NCBI RefSeq assembly: GCF_029689945.1
Contig: NZ_CP121451.1
Coordinates: 6,200,001 to 6,264,000 of the forward strand
Reading direction: 5' to 3'
DNA from: Paenibacillus amylolyticus
Lineage (GTDB): Bacteria > Bacillota > Bacilli > Paenibacillales > Paenibacillaceae
Length of the DNA stretch: 64,000 nucleotides
In this document: positions 29,156 through 37,377 of the stretch, one piece after another
Position numbering within the stretch: the first letter of the stretch is position 1
Layout of the letters: each line of letters begins with the position of its first letter
The notes under the pieces: model-generated
Told to the model about the DNA's origin: nothing
What the model saw: only the letters and a program-made list of their open reading frames with translations
The model's database searches: none
Made by a program: the position numbers and the translations under genes

Positions 29156-29238
29156 TGCGGTCGAGAGGACTCGAACCTCCACGGGCATAAGCCCACTACC
29201 CCCTCAAGATAGCGTGTCTGCCATTCCACCACGACCGC
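29156..29238 (-). tRNA. tRNA-Leu(GAG), copy 1
   Basis: An 83-nt cloverleaf with 7-bp acceptor GCGGTCG/CGACCGC, discriminator A, anticodon loop TTGAGGG (GAG), variable-arm hairpin GGGC-TTAT-GCCC and T arm GGAGGTTCGAGTCCTCT. CCA is not encoded. The second copy at 42154 differs only in the variable arm. Confidence 0.95.
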
Positions 29239-29266
29239 ATGTCGTAAATAATCGGCAACAGAATTG

Positions 29267-29295
29267 ATTATACCGGGTTCAGAAATAAAAGTAAA
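29267..29295 (-). promoter_or_regulatory. Promoter of tRNA-Leu copy 1
   Basis: -35 TTTACT (29295-29290), 17-base spacer, -10 TATAAT (29272-29267) on the minus strand, about 28 bases upstream of the tRNA. Confidence 0.65.
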
Positions 29296-29487
29296 GTATT
29301 TTTTAAACCTTCTTTCTCAGCACGTTTTTTAGCTAGACATTTTCATTACAAAACGCATATTTTCGTCATGTTTATCCATAAACTGCATATCCTTAGATTC
29401 GATCCCCTCTTTTCAGGCTAAAGCCAGTCTTGTTGATTCATTTACATATAGTTCGTCCCTATACCTTTTCGCTCACATTACATTAAA

Positions 29488-29504
29488 CGTTATTTAAAAT
29501 AACA
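29488..29504. promoter_or_regulatory. GlnR/TnrA-type box, distal, upstream of orphan ureF
   Basis: Read on the minus strand, TGTTA-N7-TAACG matches the GlnR/TnrA consensus TGTNA-N7-TNACA with one final mismatch. It lies about 50 bases before a TTGACA -35 element in an otherwise gene-free stretch (29239-29678). Confidence 0.55.
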
Positions 29505-29550
29505 TGAAAAATTAAATTAAGTTTCAAAACATGAATATTTACAGATACTC

Positions 29551-29580
29551 TTGACAAAAAACGGACATTTGTGGGATTAT
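29551..29580 (+). promoter_or_regulatory. Probable promoter of orphan ureF
   Basis: Consensus -35 TTGACA (29551-29556). The -10 is ambiguous: GATTAT (29575-29580) at 18 bases, while TATAAT at 29589-29594 has no matching -35. Both would place the start between the two GlnR/TnrA boxes. Confidence 0.5.
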
Positions 29581-29634
29581 AACTATCATATAATTCGGAT
29601 TTCCAAACATAAAGTAACCAAAAAGGAATATAAA

Positions 29635-29651
29635 TGTCACTTAAAGTGACA
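29635..29651. promoter_or_regulatory. GlnR/TnrA-type box, proximal, upstream of orphan ureF
   Basis: TGTCA-CTTAAAG-TGACA is a perfect match to TGTNA-N7-TNACA, and extends to a 21-bp perfect palindrome (29633-29653). It lies downstream of the predicted promoter and 27 bases before the GTG start, a position expected to repress. Confidence 0.8.
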
Positions 29652-29678
29652 TTAAACGAACACAGGAGGCGAATGATT

Positions 29679-30380
29679 GTGAACCGTGGGAATAAGCTGC
29701 TCGATTATGTCAAACTGCTTGATTCCTCTATTCAGGTCGGAGGATTCACCCATTCCTTCGGTCTGGATACCCATATCAGGGAGGGTACCATTCGTAATGC
29801 TGAAGATCTCGAATCGTTCATGCGTTGTCAGTTGCATCCCAGCATCGTTCGCCTTGAAGGCATGGCCATCAAAGGCATCTATACCGCAGCAGATCACAAG
29901 GATACATGGCGGATAGCTCTGATCGATAAGCTGGTCCATGTTCAGCGAACCCCTGGAGATCTCAGAGAACAAGCGGCTACTATGGGTAAACGATTGATCA
30001 GGCTCGCACGCGCTCTGCACCCCTGGATTGATTTCAGCCAACTCGAACAGATCTTCGCCAAATATGATTCGGTTGGCTGCCTCTCCACAGTTCACGCCTG
30101 GATTAACCATCACCTCGATATCCCGGTCGAGGAAGCGGTCCTGGGTTATCTGCATTCAGCCATGAATGCCTGCATAACCGAAGCCTCCAAAGTCATTCCC
30201 CTCAATAACGATACAACTAAAGATCTGATGGTCCGCCTCGCCACAGATCTTGAGAATGAATGGAATACCGTATGCGCCTCAGCTACGGATGGACTGGTAC
30301 AACCAACCTCGATGTCCATGAAATCATTTTTCCCCAGTTTCCATATGCTTGGAGCTGGACTTCATGCCTACAGAGCCTAA
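29679..30380 (+). CDS. UreF-like urease accessory protein paralogue
   Basis: A 233-residue UreF homologue, clearly related to the operon copy at 39125 (GGFTHSFGLDTHIREGTIRN against GGFSHSFGLEAYTHDGTVRN). UreF works with UreD and UreG in nickel insertion into urease. The C-terminal tail, which in the operon copy reads MRHETLPARLFMS, is degenerate here (FHMLGAGLHAYRA), and the internal LLPIGQ motif has become VIPLNN, so canonical activity is doubtful. GTG 29679 has AGGAGG nine bases upstream; ATG 29673 is only three bases from it. It is a separate unit ending at a terminator. Confidence 0.85.
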   Translation: MNRGNKLLDYVKLLDSSIQVGGFTHSFGLDTHIREGTIRNAEDLESFMRCQLHPSIVRLEGMAIKGIYTAADHKDTWRIALIDKLVHVQRTPGDLREQAATMGKRLIRLARALHPWIDFSQLEQIFAKYDSVGCLSTVHAWINHHLDIPVEEAVLGYLHSAMNACITEASKVIPLNNDTTKDLMVRLATDLENEWNTVCASATDGLVQPTSMSMKSFFPSFHMLGAGLHAYRA

Positions 30381-30414
30381 TCCTCTACCTTCTCCCCCTT
30401 CATTCAGACAAACT

Positions 30415-30452
30415 AAAAAACACGCGGCAACCTCCTTGCCGGCGTGTTTTTT
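30415..30452 (+). terminator. Terminator after orphan ureF
   Basis: AAAAAACACGC...GCGTGTTTTTT hairpin with a GGCAA/TTGCC inner stem, 35 bases past the stop. Confidence 0.9.
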
Positions 30453-30526
30453 GTCATTTTATTTGTTTATTTAACGTATTTACGCCATTTAACATCACAA
30501 AATACACTTTTTTCCGTCTTTTTTAA

Positions 30527-30555
30527 TTGTTAGATGACGGATTTACGTATATAAT
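30527..30555 (+). promoter_or_regulatory. Promoter of HTH-PAS gene pair
   Basis: -35 TTGTTA (30527-30532), 17-base spacer, -10 TATAAT (30550-30555). The 5' untranslated region would be about 75 bases. Confidence 0.7.
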
Positions 30556-30637
30556 GAAATATACAGCTCGCATTTCTATATATTTTACACGAAGAAAGGG
30601 CGACTGAATACTACATTCTAACCAGGGGTGAACCCTT

Positions 30638-30847
30638 TTGAACAAGAACAAGAAAAAACCGGTGACTCCGTTCGGATGGGCCATCAAACGACGGCTGACT
30701 GAACTGCAAGTGGACCAGAAAACCTTTTGTGAACAGCACGGCATCCCACCCTACCGTTTATCCAATCTCATTCACGGCACACGTAAAGCAACCCGATTCA
30801 GGCACATGGTTGCTGACATCTTGGATATTCCAGATGAACTGAGATAA
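30638..30847 (+). CDS. Small XRE-like helix-turn-helix protein
   Basis: A 69-residue basic protein with a Cro/C1-like fold (WAIKRRLTELQVDQKTFCEQ, then GIPPYRLSNLIHGTRKATRF as recognition region). It starts at TTG 30638, preceded by AGGGGTG. The following PAS gene begins 27 bases after its stop, so the two are probably cotranscribed. No target is known; autoregulation of the pair is possible. Confidence 0.7.
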   Translation: MNKNKKKPVTPFGWAIKRRLTELQVDQKTFCEQHGIPPYRLSNLIHGTRKATRFRHMVADILDIPDELR

Positions 30848-30874
30848 AATCCCTGCCCAAGGAGGGTCCCATCC

Positions 30875-31522
30875 ATGAGACATGTTACATCCGATCTGGA
30901 GAGACTATCGTTCCAGTCCATGCCTCACCAGCTCATCATCGTTGATCACCATTGGATCATCCACAGTTGTAACCGTGCCTGGCAACAGGGACTCGGCCAA
31001 TCATTACCCAACCCGGAAGCGAACAGCAAGCATACACATTACCTGCGTCTGACGGAAGCCTGGGCAATACGAAGCAAGAACCCTAATACGGCACTTGTCG
31101 CACAGAATTTGAAAGAACGTGGAACACCCTTTCATCGAAATCATACATATGACATCTGCGTGTATACGGTATACAACGAAGAGCGGTGGTTTCGCGCGGA
31201 ACTCACCCCTCTGTCTCATGGGAATTCAATTCCGAATACCGATCTCGCTCTGATTGCACACATGGATATTACCGAACAGAAAAAGACAGAACGCCAACTC
31301 AAGAAGGCTCTGTCTGACGTGCGAACATTGCGCGGACTCCTGCCTATTTGTGCTGTCTGTAAACAAATCAAGGACGATAAAGAACATTGGAACTCCGTTG
31401 AGCGTTATCTGGAGAAGCATACCCACGCCGAATTCACCCATGACATCTGCCCGGAATGCATCCGGCGGCTATACCCGAAGTACTCAAACATCCTGGACAA
31501 CAGGAATCACACAGACAGATGA
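30875..31522 (+). CDS. PAS-domain protein with C-terminal double-CxxC module
   Basis: A 215-residue cytoplasmic sensor-like protein. Residues about 15-125 form a PAS fold ending in the PAC-type text LALIAHMDITEQKKTERQLK. A short coiled coil follows, then the module LRGLLPICAVCKQIKDDKEH...HDICPECIRRLYP with two CxxC pairs that could bind metal. This tail occurs at the C-terminus of many bacterial PAS, histidine-kinase and response-regulator proteins. No kinase or output domain is present, so signalling must involve a partner. ATG 30875 has AAGGAGGG. It is convergent with urtE and overlaps its end by 16 bases. Confidence 0.75.
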   Translation: MRHVTSDLERLSFQSMPHQLIIVDHHWIIHSCNRAWQQGLGQSLPNPEANSKHTHYLRLTEAWAIRSKNPNTALVAQNLKERGTPFHRNHTYDICVYTVYNEERWFRAELTPLSHGNSIPNTDLALIAHMDITEQKKTERQLKKALSDVRTLRGLLPICAVCKQIKDDKEHWNSVERYLEKHTHAEFTHDICPECIRRLYPKYSNILDNRNHTDR

Positions 31523-32202
31523 TGTTCAAACTGCGACATATCCAGTTCTTGCGGGGTCCCATGCAAGGTGATGGTTCCTTTGTCCATGATATAGATATAA
31601 TCTGCGGCACTCCGTACGAAATCAATACTCTGCTCTACCAGCAGAACCGAGAGGTCTCCCTTTTCCTTGAGTTGCAAAATAACCTGCCGAATGTCCTCCA
31701 CGATAGAAGGCTGAATGCCTTCTGTCGGCTCATCAAGCAGTAACAACCCGGGACGTGAAGCCAACGCACGAGCGAATGCCAACTGTTGCTGCTGCCCGCC
31801 ACTCAGATCCCCGCCCTGCCGTCCATACATCGTAGCAAGCACTGGAAACATCGCCAGCACATCCTCCGGGAACGTCTTTACCCCCGGCGCGCTTGTCTCC
31901 AGGCCAAGCAACAGGTTTTCTTTCACCGTAAGCTGCGGGAAAATCTCCCGCCCCTGCGGTACATAACCAATGCCAGCTCTTGCCCGCTTGGCTGTGTCCA
32001 AGGTGGATAACTCCTGATTTCCCCACTGAATACTTCCCTTACGAGTTTTGAGCAGGCCCATTAATGTTTTCATCAATGTTGTTTTACCTACACCGTTACG
32101 GCCCATGAGGCACACCACCTGTCCAGGCTGTACGTCCAGGTTTACGCCACGTAGCACATTGCTTTCCCCGTAGCCGGATTCAATTCGTTGCAGCGACAGC
32201 AT
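31507..32202 (-). CDS. urtE: Urea ABC transporter ATP-binding protein UrtE
   Basis: A 231-residue branched-chain/urea-type ABC ATPase (LivF-like). Walker A is LMGRNGVGKTTLMKTLMG, signature LSGGQQQQLAFARAL, Walker B LLLLDEPTEGIQPS. ATG 32202 has AGGAGG seven bases upstream and lies within the 3' end of urtD (23-base overlap). With UrtD it powers urea import through UrtB/UrtC. Urea specificity is inferred from the UrtA-E order and the adjacent urease operon. Confidence 0.95.
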   Translation of the reverse strand: MLSLQRIESGYGESNVLRGVNLDVQPGQVVCLMGRNGVGKTTLMKTLMGLLKTRKGSIQWGNQELSTLDTAKRARAGIGYVPQGREIFPQLTVKENLLLGLETSAPGVKTFPEDVLAMFPVLATMYGRQGGDLSGGQQQQLAFARALASRPGLLLLDEPTEGIQPSIVEDIRQVILQLKEKGDLSVLLVEQSIDFVRSAADYIYIMDKGTITLHGTPQELDMSQFEHHLSV

Positions 32203-32989
32203 GGTCATCCCTCCTTTTGCCCAGATACACTTCTGCTACTTTCGGGTCTGCCTGTACCTCGGCCATCGTACCTTCCTTCAGCAGTTTCCCTTCATGCATT
32301 ACTGTTACCTTAGCTGCGAACTCTCGTACAAACTCCATATCATGCTCCACCACCACAACCGAGCGTTCACGCGCAATCTCTTGCAGAAGCCGCCCGGTCT
32401 TGTGTGTTTCTTCATCCGTCATGCCTGCGGCTGGTTCGTCCAGCAACAACACACGTGGCTCCTGCAGCAGCAACATGCCGATCTCCAGCCACTGCTTCTC
32501 CCCATGTGATAACGCCCCTGCACGCGCATCGACGCGATCCTGCAGACCAATCTGGAGAGTAACACGCTCCATGACAGCACTCATTTTCCCATATCGACGA
32601 ATACCGATGGCTTGCAAAGGGGAACGACGAGTCTCCGCCGCCAGCGTCAGATTCTCCTGCACCGTCAGACCTGTGAAGATCGATGGCGCCTGGAATTTGC
32701 GTCCTATCCCTTTGCGAACAATCTGGTGTTCCCTCAGTCGCGTCAAGTCCGTGCCATCCGCGATCTTCACCGAACCAGACACGGGTTTCGTTTTACCACA
32801 TATGACATCCAGCATCGTGGTTTTCCCTGCACCATTCGGTCCAATCAGAAAATGCAGATCATGCTCATGCAGCTTCAGATTCATTCCTTTGACAGCAACG
32901 AACCCGCCAAAGGCCACCGTAATATCCTCAGCTATCAGGACCGCTGAATCCTCAGTAGACTTTAGGTTTTTCCCGAGTGACTTGGACAT
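32180..32989 (-). CDS. urtD: Urea ABC transporter ATP-binding protein UrtD
   Basis: A 269-residue LivG-like ATPase. Walker A is IGPNGAGKTTMLDVICG, signature LSHGEKQWLEIGMLL, Walker B VLLLDEPAAGMTDEE. The LSHGEKQWLEI form rather than LSGGQ is characteristic of UrtD. ATG 32989 follows GGAGAGA; the gene overlaps urtC upstream by 38 bases and urtE downstream. Confidence 0.95.
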   Translation of the reverse strand: MSKSLGKNLKSTEDSAVLIAEDITVAFGGFVAVKGMNLKLHEHDLHFLIGPNGAGKTTMLDVICGKTKPVSGSVKIADGTDLTRLREHQIVRKGIGRKFQAPSIFTGLTVQENLTLAAETRRSPLQAIGIRRYGKMSAVMERVTLQIGLQDRVDARAGALSHGEKQWLEIGMLLLQEPRVLLLDEPAAGMTDEETHKTGRLLQEIARERSVVVVEHDMEFVREFAAKVTVMHEGKLLKEGTMAEVQADPKVAEVYLGKRRDDHAVAATN

Positions 32990-34043
32990 GCGCACTCTCT
33001 CCTCTCCGTTTCAGCAAGCGAACGACATGACGATACACACCCACAATTCCGTTTGGCATGAACAAGACTACCGTTACAAAGAGCCCGCCAATGACAAACA
33101 GCCACCCTTCGGGGTACGCTTCACTTATGCCTGTTTTGGCTGCATTCAACACCACCGCTCCGATGACCGCTCCAATAAGCGTACCGCGACCACCCAGTGC
33201 AACCCAGAGGACCATCTCAATGGAAGGAACAATACCCATCATGGATGGCGAGATAATACCGACCTGAAGAACAAACAACATGCCCGCAATACCTGCAAGC
33301 GCACCGGAAAAAGCAAAAGCCAGCGTTTTATATCCTGCCGGATCATATCCGAGGAATCGCACCCGATTCTCTCCATCACGCGCCGCTTCGAGCACCTGAC
33401 CGAAACGACTGTTCACCATTCGTCGACAGAGTACATACGCAATCACCAGAACAGCAAGCGTTATATAGTAGAGAACAATTGTTGTTCCAGCAGAATGAAG
33501 GGTAAAACCAAAGATCGAATTATATCCGGTAATGCCATTCGTTCCACCCGTCCATTCCTGTTTGCCAACAAATAACGTCACTGTGATGAGAACCAGAGCC
33601 TGAGTCAGGATGGTAAAATAAACACCGGTGATCCGGTTACGAAACGTAAACCACCCCAGAGCAAAGGCGAGCAATGCCGGAAGGGCTATCCCCAATAGCA
33701 GGGCCACGGGGAAAGAGCGAAACGGTTCCCAGAACCAGGGCAGACCACTGAGACCACTCCAGCCCATGAAGTCAGGAAGCGTCGTTCCACTGGCCTGAAG
33801 TTTCAGATACATCGCCATCGCGTATCCACCCAGACCAAAGAACACCCCATGCCCAAGACTCAGCACACCCCCATACCCCCAGATCAGATCGAGACCGATG
33901 GCCAGGATCGCCAGCGCCAAAAACTTGGCTAACAGACTCAGACGAAACTCCGTGGAGATCAGCGGAGCAAGACACATCATGATCAGTACAACCGCCCAGA
34001 TAATCCTCATTTTCAGACTGCCAGTCTTGAGTAATGCCGACAT
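32952..34043 (-). CDS. urtC: Urea ABC transporter permease UrtC
   Basis: A 363-residue LivM-like permease with about ten hydrophobic segments. GYGGVLSLGHGVFFGLGGYA near residue 52 and the EAARDGENRVRFLGYDP coupling segment near 220 are family marks. It ends with a basic cytoplasmic tail overlapping urtD. It starts 21 bases after the urtB stop. Confidence 0.95.
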   Translation of the reverse strand: MSALLKTGSLKMRIIWAVVLIMMCLAPLISTEFRLSLLAKFLALAILAIGLDLIWGYGGVLSLGHGVFFGLGGYAMAMYLKLQASGTTLPDFMGWSGLSGLPWFWEPFRSFPVALLLGIALPALLAFALGWFTFRNRITGVYFTILTQALVLITVTLFVGKQEWTGGTNGITGYNSIFGFTLHSAGTTIVLYYITLAVLVIAYVLCRRMVNSRFGQVLEAARDGENRVRFLGYDPAGYKTLAFAFSGALAGIAGMLFVLQVGIISPSMMGIVPSIEMVLWVALGGRGTLIGAVIGAVVLNAAKTGISEAYPEGWLFVIGGLFVTVVLFMPNGIVGVYRHVVRLLKRRGESAHVQVTREKPKVY

Positions 34044-34064
34044 GAACTAACCCCCTTCTTCACG

Positions 34065-34970
34065 TTAATCGAGACTCCGTGTGCGCATCGCGACCAAGCC
34101 ACGTGGTTTCCATTGCAGAAAAGCAACGATACATACAAACACAAGCACCTTGCCAATGGAGGCCGAGGTATATGTTTCGAACAGTGTGTTGAACATGCCG
34201 ATCCCTAGCGCACCGCACACGGTACCAACCAATTTTCCCACCCCGCCCAACACAACCACCATGAACGCATCCACAATATAATACGTACCAAGGGAGGGAC
34301 CAATGGGACCGATAAGTGTTAGCGCACAACCAGCGATTCCGGCGATGCCCGAACCAATGGCAAAGGTCATGCCATCCACCCGTCGGGTCGAAATCCCAAG
34401 ACACCCTGCCATACTCCGGTTCTGCATTACAGCCCTCATTCGTCTTCCCGAAGATGTTCGATAGATATAGAGATACATACACAGCAGCACAACCGCAACC
34501 AGTGCGATAATGAAAATTCGCTTGTACGGAAATATAATGCCGTCCGAGATCGCCAATCCCCCATTGAGCCAAGCCGGACTGGATACCCCCACATTCGGCG
34601 CACCGAATATCGTACGAGCCAGTTGTTGCAGCATCATGCCTACTCCCCATGTCGCAAGCAGACTATCTAGAGGTCTGCCATACAGATGCCTGATCAGCAC
34701 CACTTCGAGCAACCAGCCAATCAGAGCAGCTACAATGAACGCAATCGGCAAAGCAACAACAAAGTAGGCACCAAACCACGCTGCTGGAGCATAGGACATG
34801 AACAGATTTTGTGTTACATACGTTGCATATGCACCGATCATAATCAGTTCACCGTGAGCCATATTGATTACATTCATCAGCCCAAACGTTACCGCCAGAC
34901 CAAGTGCAATCAACAACAAAATTGAACTGATACTCAGACCATTGAACATCTGCAGAACAAACATATCCAT
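34065..34970 (-). CDS. urtB: Urea ABC transporter permease UrtB
   Basis: A 301-residue LivH-like permease with eight or more hydrophobic segments, including [20 protein letters not shown] near residue 22 and [15 protein letters not shown] near 190. ATG 34970 has GGAGGG seven bases upstream and is preferred to the upstream in-frame codons. A 180-base spacer separates it from urtA; it contains only a weak GGGTGTG/CTCACCC inverted repeat, as is common after a binding-protein gene. Confidence 0.93.
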   Translation of the reverse strand: MDMFVLQMFNGLSISSILLLIALGLAVTFGLMNVINMAHGELIMIGAYATYVTQNLFMSYAPAAWFGAYFVVALPIAFIVAALIGWLLEVVLIRHLYGRPLDSLLATWGVGMMLQQLARTIFGAPNVGVSSPAWLNGGLAISDGIIFPYKRIFIIALVAVVLLCMYLYIYRTSSGRRMRAVMQNRSMAGCLGISTRRVDGMTFAIGSGIAGIAGCALTLIGPIGPSLGTYYIVDAFMVVVLGGVGKLVGTVCGALGIGMFNTLFETYTSASIGKVLVFVCIVAFLQWKPRGLVAMRTRSLD

Positions 34971-35152
34971 CGCTATTCCCTCCTCCATACGTGACTCTCG
35001 ATCGTTCACATCACTTCAATTCGCATCAGCCTCATATTCCATACCACAGTAACGCTTTACCGCGATAGGGTGAGAGGATGTGTTGTCACACCCTCGTCTA
35101 TGAATCGGCTGCTTTGAAGCAAATTACCTGGGTTTATTACGAGGTTTCTATG

Positions 35153-36403
35153 TTATTTGGCGCTAAGGGAAGCTCCCCATTCATATGTTTTCAGATAAGG
35201 GTCCGGCTTGACAGCCGCACCGGAATTCCACAATTCCTTGAACTGTCCATCTTCCTGTACCTCACCGATCCGTACGGTTTTGTAGATATGCTGATTCTCT
35301 CCATCCACAGTCACTTTACCTTCCGGCGCATCAAACTCCAGACCCTTTGCAGCGGCCTTCACCTTCTCCACGTCGGTTGATCCTGCTTTTTCAACTGCCG
35401 CCTTCCAGAGATAAACTGCCACATATCCCGCTTCAATCGGGTCTGCCGTCACTCGATCAGCACCGTATTTTTCCTTGTACTTGGCAACAAATGTTGCATT
35501 CTCAGGTGTATCTGTTGTCTGATAATAGTTCCACGAAGCGAGATGCCCCTTCAATACGTCTGCGCCAATACCACGGATCTCTTCCTCCGCTACACTTACC
35601 GAGAGGGTTGTCATCTGATCCGAAGAGATTCCGGCATCCTTCAATTGTTTGAAGAAGGCCACATTGCTGTCTCCGTTCAGTGTATTGTATACAATATCCG
35701 GCTTCGCAGCCTTGATTTTGCTAATGATGGTACTGTAATCGGTATGTCCCAGCGGTGTATATTCCTCGCCCACCACTTCGCCGCCCTCTGCTGCGAGTTG
35801 TGCCTTAATGACCTGATTGGCCGTTTTCGGGAAAACATAATCCGAACCGAGCAGATAAAATGTCTTGCCCCTGTTCTCCAGTAACCAGGTTACGGATGGA
35901 ACGATCTGCTGATTCGTTGTTGCTCCTGTATAAAAAATATTTGGCGACGATTCCAATCCTTCATATTGCACCGGGTAAAACAAAAGACCCTTGTTCTGTT
36001 CGAATACCGGGAGCATAGCCTTCCGACTTGCAGAGGTCCATCCGCCAAATACAGCAGCGACTTTATCTTGTTGCAGCAGTTTTCCAGCCTTCTCCGCAAA
36101 AGTAGGCCAATCCGAAGCGCCATCCTCAATTACCGGCTCGATCTGTTTACCCAGAACTCCGCCCGCGGCATTAATCTCTTCAATAGCAAGCATCTCGGCA
36201 TCTTTAACAGAAACCTCACTGATTGCCATCGTTCCGCTGAGGGAGTGAAGAATGCCCACTTTAATCGGTTCACCGGATGCAGCCGGCTCTCCTGTACCAC
36301 CCGAACCTGAGGCTTCAGGTGGTGCAGTGCCCTCCACACATCCTGTCATTACAATGACTGCACCGAGCAAAATACTCCATAACTTGACCGACCTCTTCTT
36401 CAA
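35153..36403 (-). CDS. urtA: Urea ABC transporter substrate-binding lipoprotein UrtA
   Basis: A 416-residue periplasmic-binding-protein-like lipoprotein (LivJ type I fold, urea subfamily). The signal peptide ends in a lipobox before Cys22 (VMTGC), followed by a Gly/Ser/Ala linker and [20 protein letters not shown], characteristic of UrtA. First gene of urtABCDE. Its promoter overlaps a GlnR/TnrA box at 36501-36517. Confidence 0.95.
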   Translation of the reverse strand: MKKRSVKLWSILLGAVIVMTGCVEGTAPPEASGSGGTGEPAASGEPIKVGILHSLSGTMAISEVSVKDAEMLAIEEINAAGGVLGKQIEPVIEDGASDWPTFAEKAGKLLQQDKVAAVFGGWTSASRKAMLPVFEQNKGLLFYPVQYEGLESSPNIFYTGATTNQQIVPSVTWLLENRGKTFYLLGSDYVFPKTANQVIKAQLAAEGGEVVGEEYTPLGHTDYSTIISKIKAAKPDIVYNTLNGDSNVAFFKQLKDAGISSDQMTTLSVSVAEEEIRGIGADVLKGHLASWNYYQTTDTPENATFVAKYKEKYGADRVTADPIEAGYVAVYLWKAAVEKAGSTDVEKVKAAAKGLEFDAPEGKVTVDGENQHIYKTVRIGEVQEDGQFKELWNSGAAVKPDPYLKTYEWGASLSAK

Positions 36404-36477
36404 TAGCCTACACTCCCTTTTTTTAGTCTATTGCCGAACATTAAGGTCATTTACACCTGAAATGTTCGTTGATCCAA

Positions 36478-36506
36478 ATTATGGAGTCTTACACTCTTCA
36501 TGTCAA
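36478..36506 (-). promoter_or_regulatory. Promoter of the urt operon
   Basis: -35 TTGACA (36506-36501), 17-base spacer, -10 CATAAT (36483-36478) on the minus strand. The start near 36471 gives a 5' leader of about 68 bases. Confidence 0.8.
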
Positions 36507-36517
36507 TATAGCTTACA
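36501..36517. promoter_or_regulatory. GlnR/TnrA-type box at the urt promoter
   Basis: TGTCA-ATATAGC-TTACA (plus strand), a perfect match to TGTNA-N7-TNACA. Its TGTCAA is also the complement of the urt -35 hexamer, so bound regulator would directly meet RNA polymerase. Confidence 0.8.
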
Positions 36518-36556
36518 TAATTTTATTTCATGCCTACCCGTTTCATGCATGCTGCT

Positions 36557-36576
36557 AATAAGCTTTGAAGCTTATT
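36557..36576. promoter_or_regulatory. Inverted repeat upstream of ureA (possible operator)
   Basis: AATAAGCTT-TG-AAGCTTATT: perfect 9-bp arms with a 2-bp centre, touching a TTGACA (36575-36580) that may be the urease -35 element. The binding protein is unknown. Confidence 0.4.
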
Positions 36577-36594
36577 GACAATAGGGTCACCCTG

Positions 36595-36611
36595 TGTGAG
36601 TATATTTAACA
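36595..36611. promoter_or_regulatory. GlnR/TnrA-type box upstream of ureA
   Basis: TGTGA-GTATATT-TAACA, a perfect match to TGTNA-N7-TNACA. It covers the likely -10 region (TATATT, 36601-36606) downstream of TTGACA at 36575. Confidence 0.75.
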
Positions 36612-36664
36612 TACAATATGTTCCACGAATATATCAGACTCTATAAGCGAAAGGTCGGATCGCC

Positions 36665-36967
36665 TTGCACTGGACTGAGCAGGAAAAGGAAAAACTCCTG
36701 ATTACCGTGGCCGCCAACCTCGCCCGTGAACGAAGAGCACGCGGGCTCAAGTTGAATGTTCCCGAAGCCATCGCCTTGTTGACCTCCGAACTCATGGAGC
36801 GGGCACGGGATGGCATGAGTGTTGCCGAATTAATGAGATACGGAGGCACCATCCTGACACACGAAGACTGTATGGATGGCGTTCCCGATATGATCCCTGA
36901 AGTACAGGTAGAAGCCACATTTCCTGACGGTACCAAACTGGTTACCGTACATGAACCCATACGCTGA
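36665..36967 (+). CDS. ureA: Urease subunit gamma
   Basis: A 100-residue urease gamma subunit with [20 protein letters not shown] at the N-terminus and [19 protein letters not shown] at the C-terminus. It starts at TTG 36665, which aligns with the usual family start; AAAGG lies upstream. The gamma, beta and alpha chains assemble into a nickel enzyme hydrolysing urea to ammonia and carbamate. First gene of ureABCFGD, 17 bases before ureB. Confidence 0.97.
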   Translation: MHWTEQEKEKLLITVAANLARERRARGLKLNVPEAIALLTSELMERARDGMSVAELMRYGGTILTHEDCMDGVPDMIPEVQVEATFPDGTKLVTVHEPIR

Positions 36968-36984
36968 GAAAGGCAGGAGAAGCC

Positions 36985-37377
36985 ATGATTCCTGGTGAAT
37001 ATCGCTTGAAACCAGATGACGATATCATCTGTCATCCGGATCGTCCAACCATACGACTGATTGTCCTTAACCGCGGCGACCGCCCTGTCCAGGTTGGGTC
37101 TCACGTTCACTTCTATGAAGTTAATGCGGCACTGGACTTCGATCGCGCTTCCGCTTTTGGACATCGCCTGCATATTCCGGCAGGCACCGCAGTCCGTTTC
37201 GAACCCGGTGAAGAGAAACCGGTCGAACTTACGACCTTTGGCGGCAAACGCCAGATACACGGGTTCAACGGATTAACGGAAGGCTCTGCGGATCAGGCCC
37301 CTGATCCAGAGAAACTGGAGACATTCCTGAAGATGTTCTCCCCTCCCATACAAGACAACGGAGGTGAACCTTCATGA
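36985..37377 (+). CDS. ureB: Urease subunit beta
   Basis: A 130-residue urease beta subunit, with [14 protein letters not shown] at the start and the conserved [20 protein letters not shown] and [20 protein letters not shown]. It overlaps ureC by 4 bases (ATGA), implying coupled translation. Confidence 0.97.
   Translation: MIPGEYRLKPDDDIICHPDRPTIRLIVLNRGDRPVQVGSHVHFYEVNAALDFDRASAFGHRLHIPAGTAVRFEPGEEKPVELTTFGGKRQIHGFNGLTEGSADQAPDPEKLETFLKMFSPPIQDNGGEPS

Noticed and set aside
32217..33575. 452-codon open frame on the plus strand opposite urtC/urtD
   Set aside because: It lies fully antisense to the well-supported urt genes, has no ribosome site and no recognisable domain; it reflects codon bias of the minus-strand genes.
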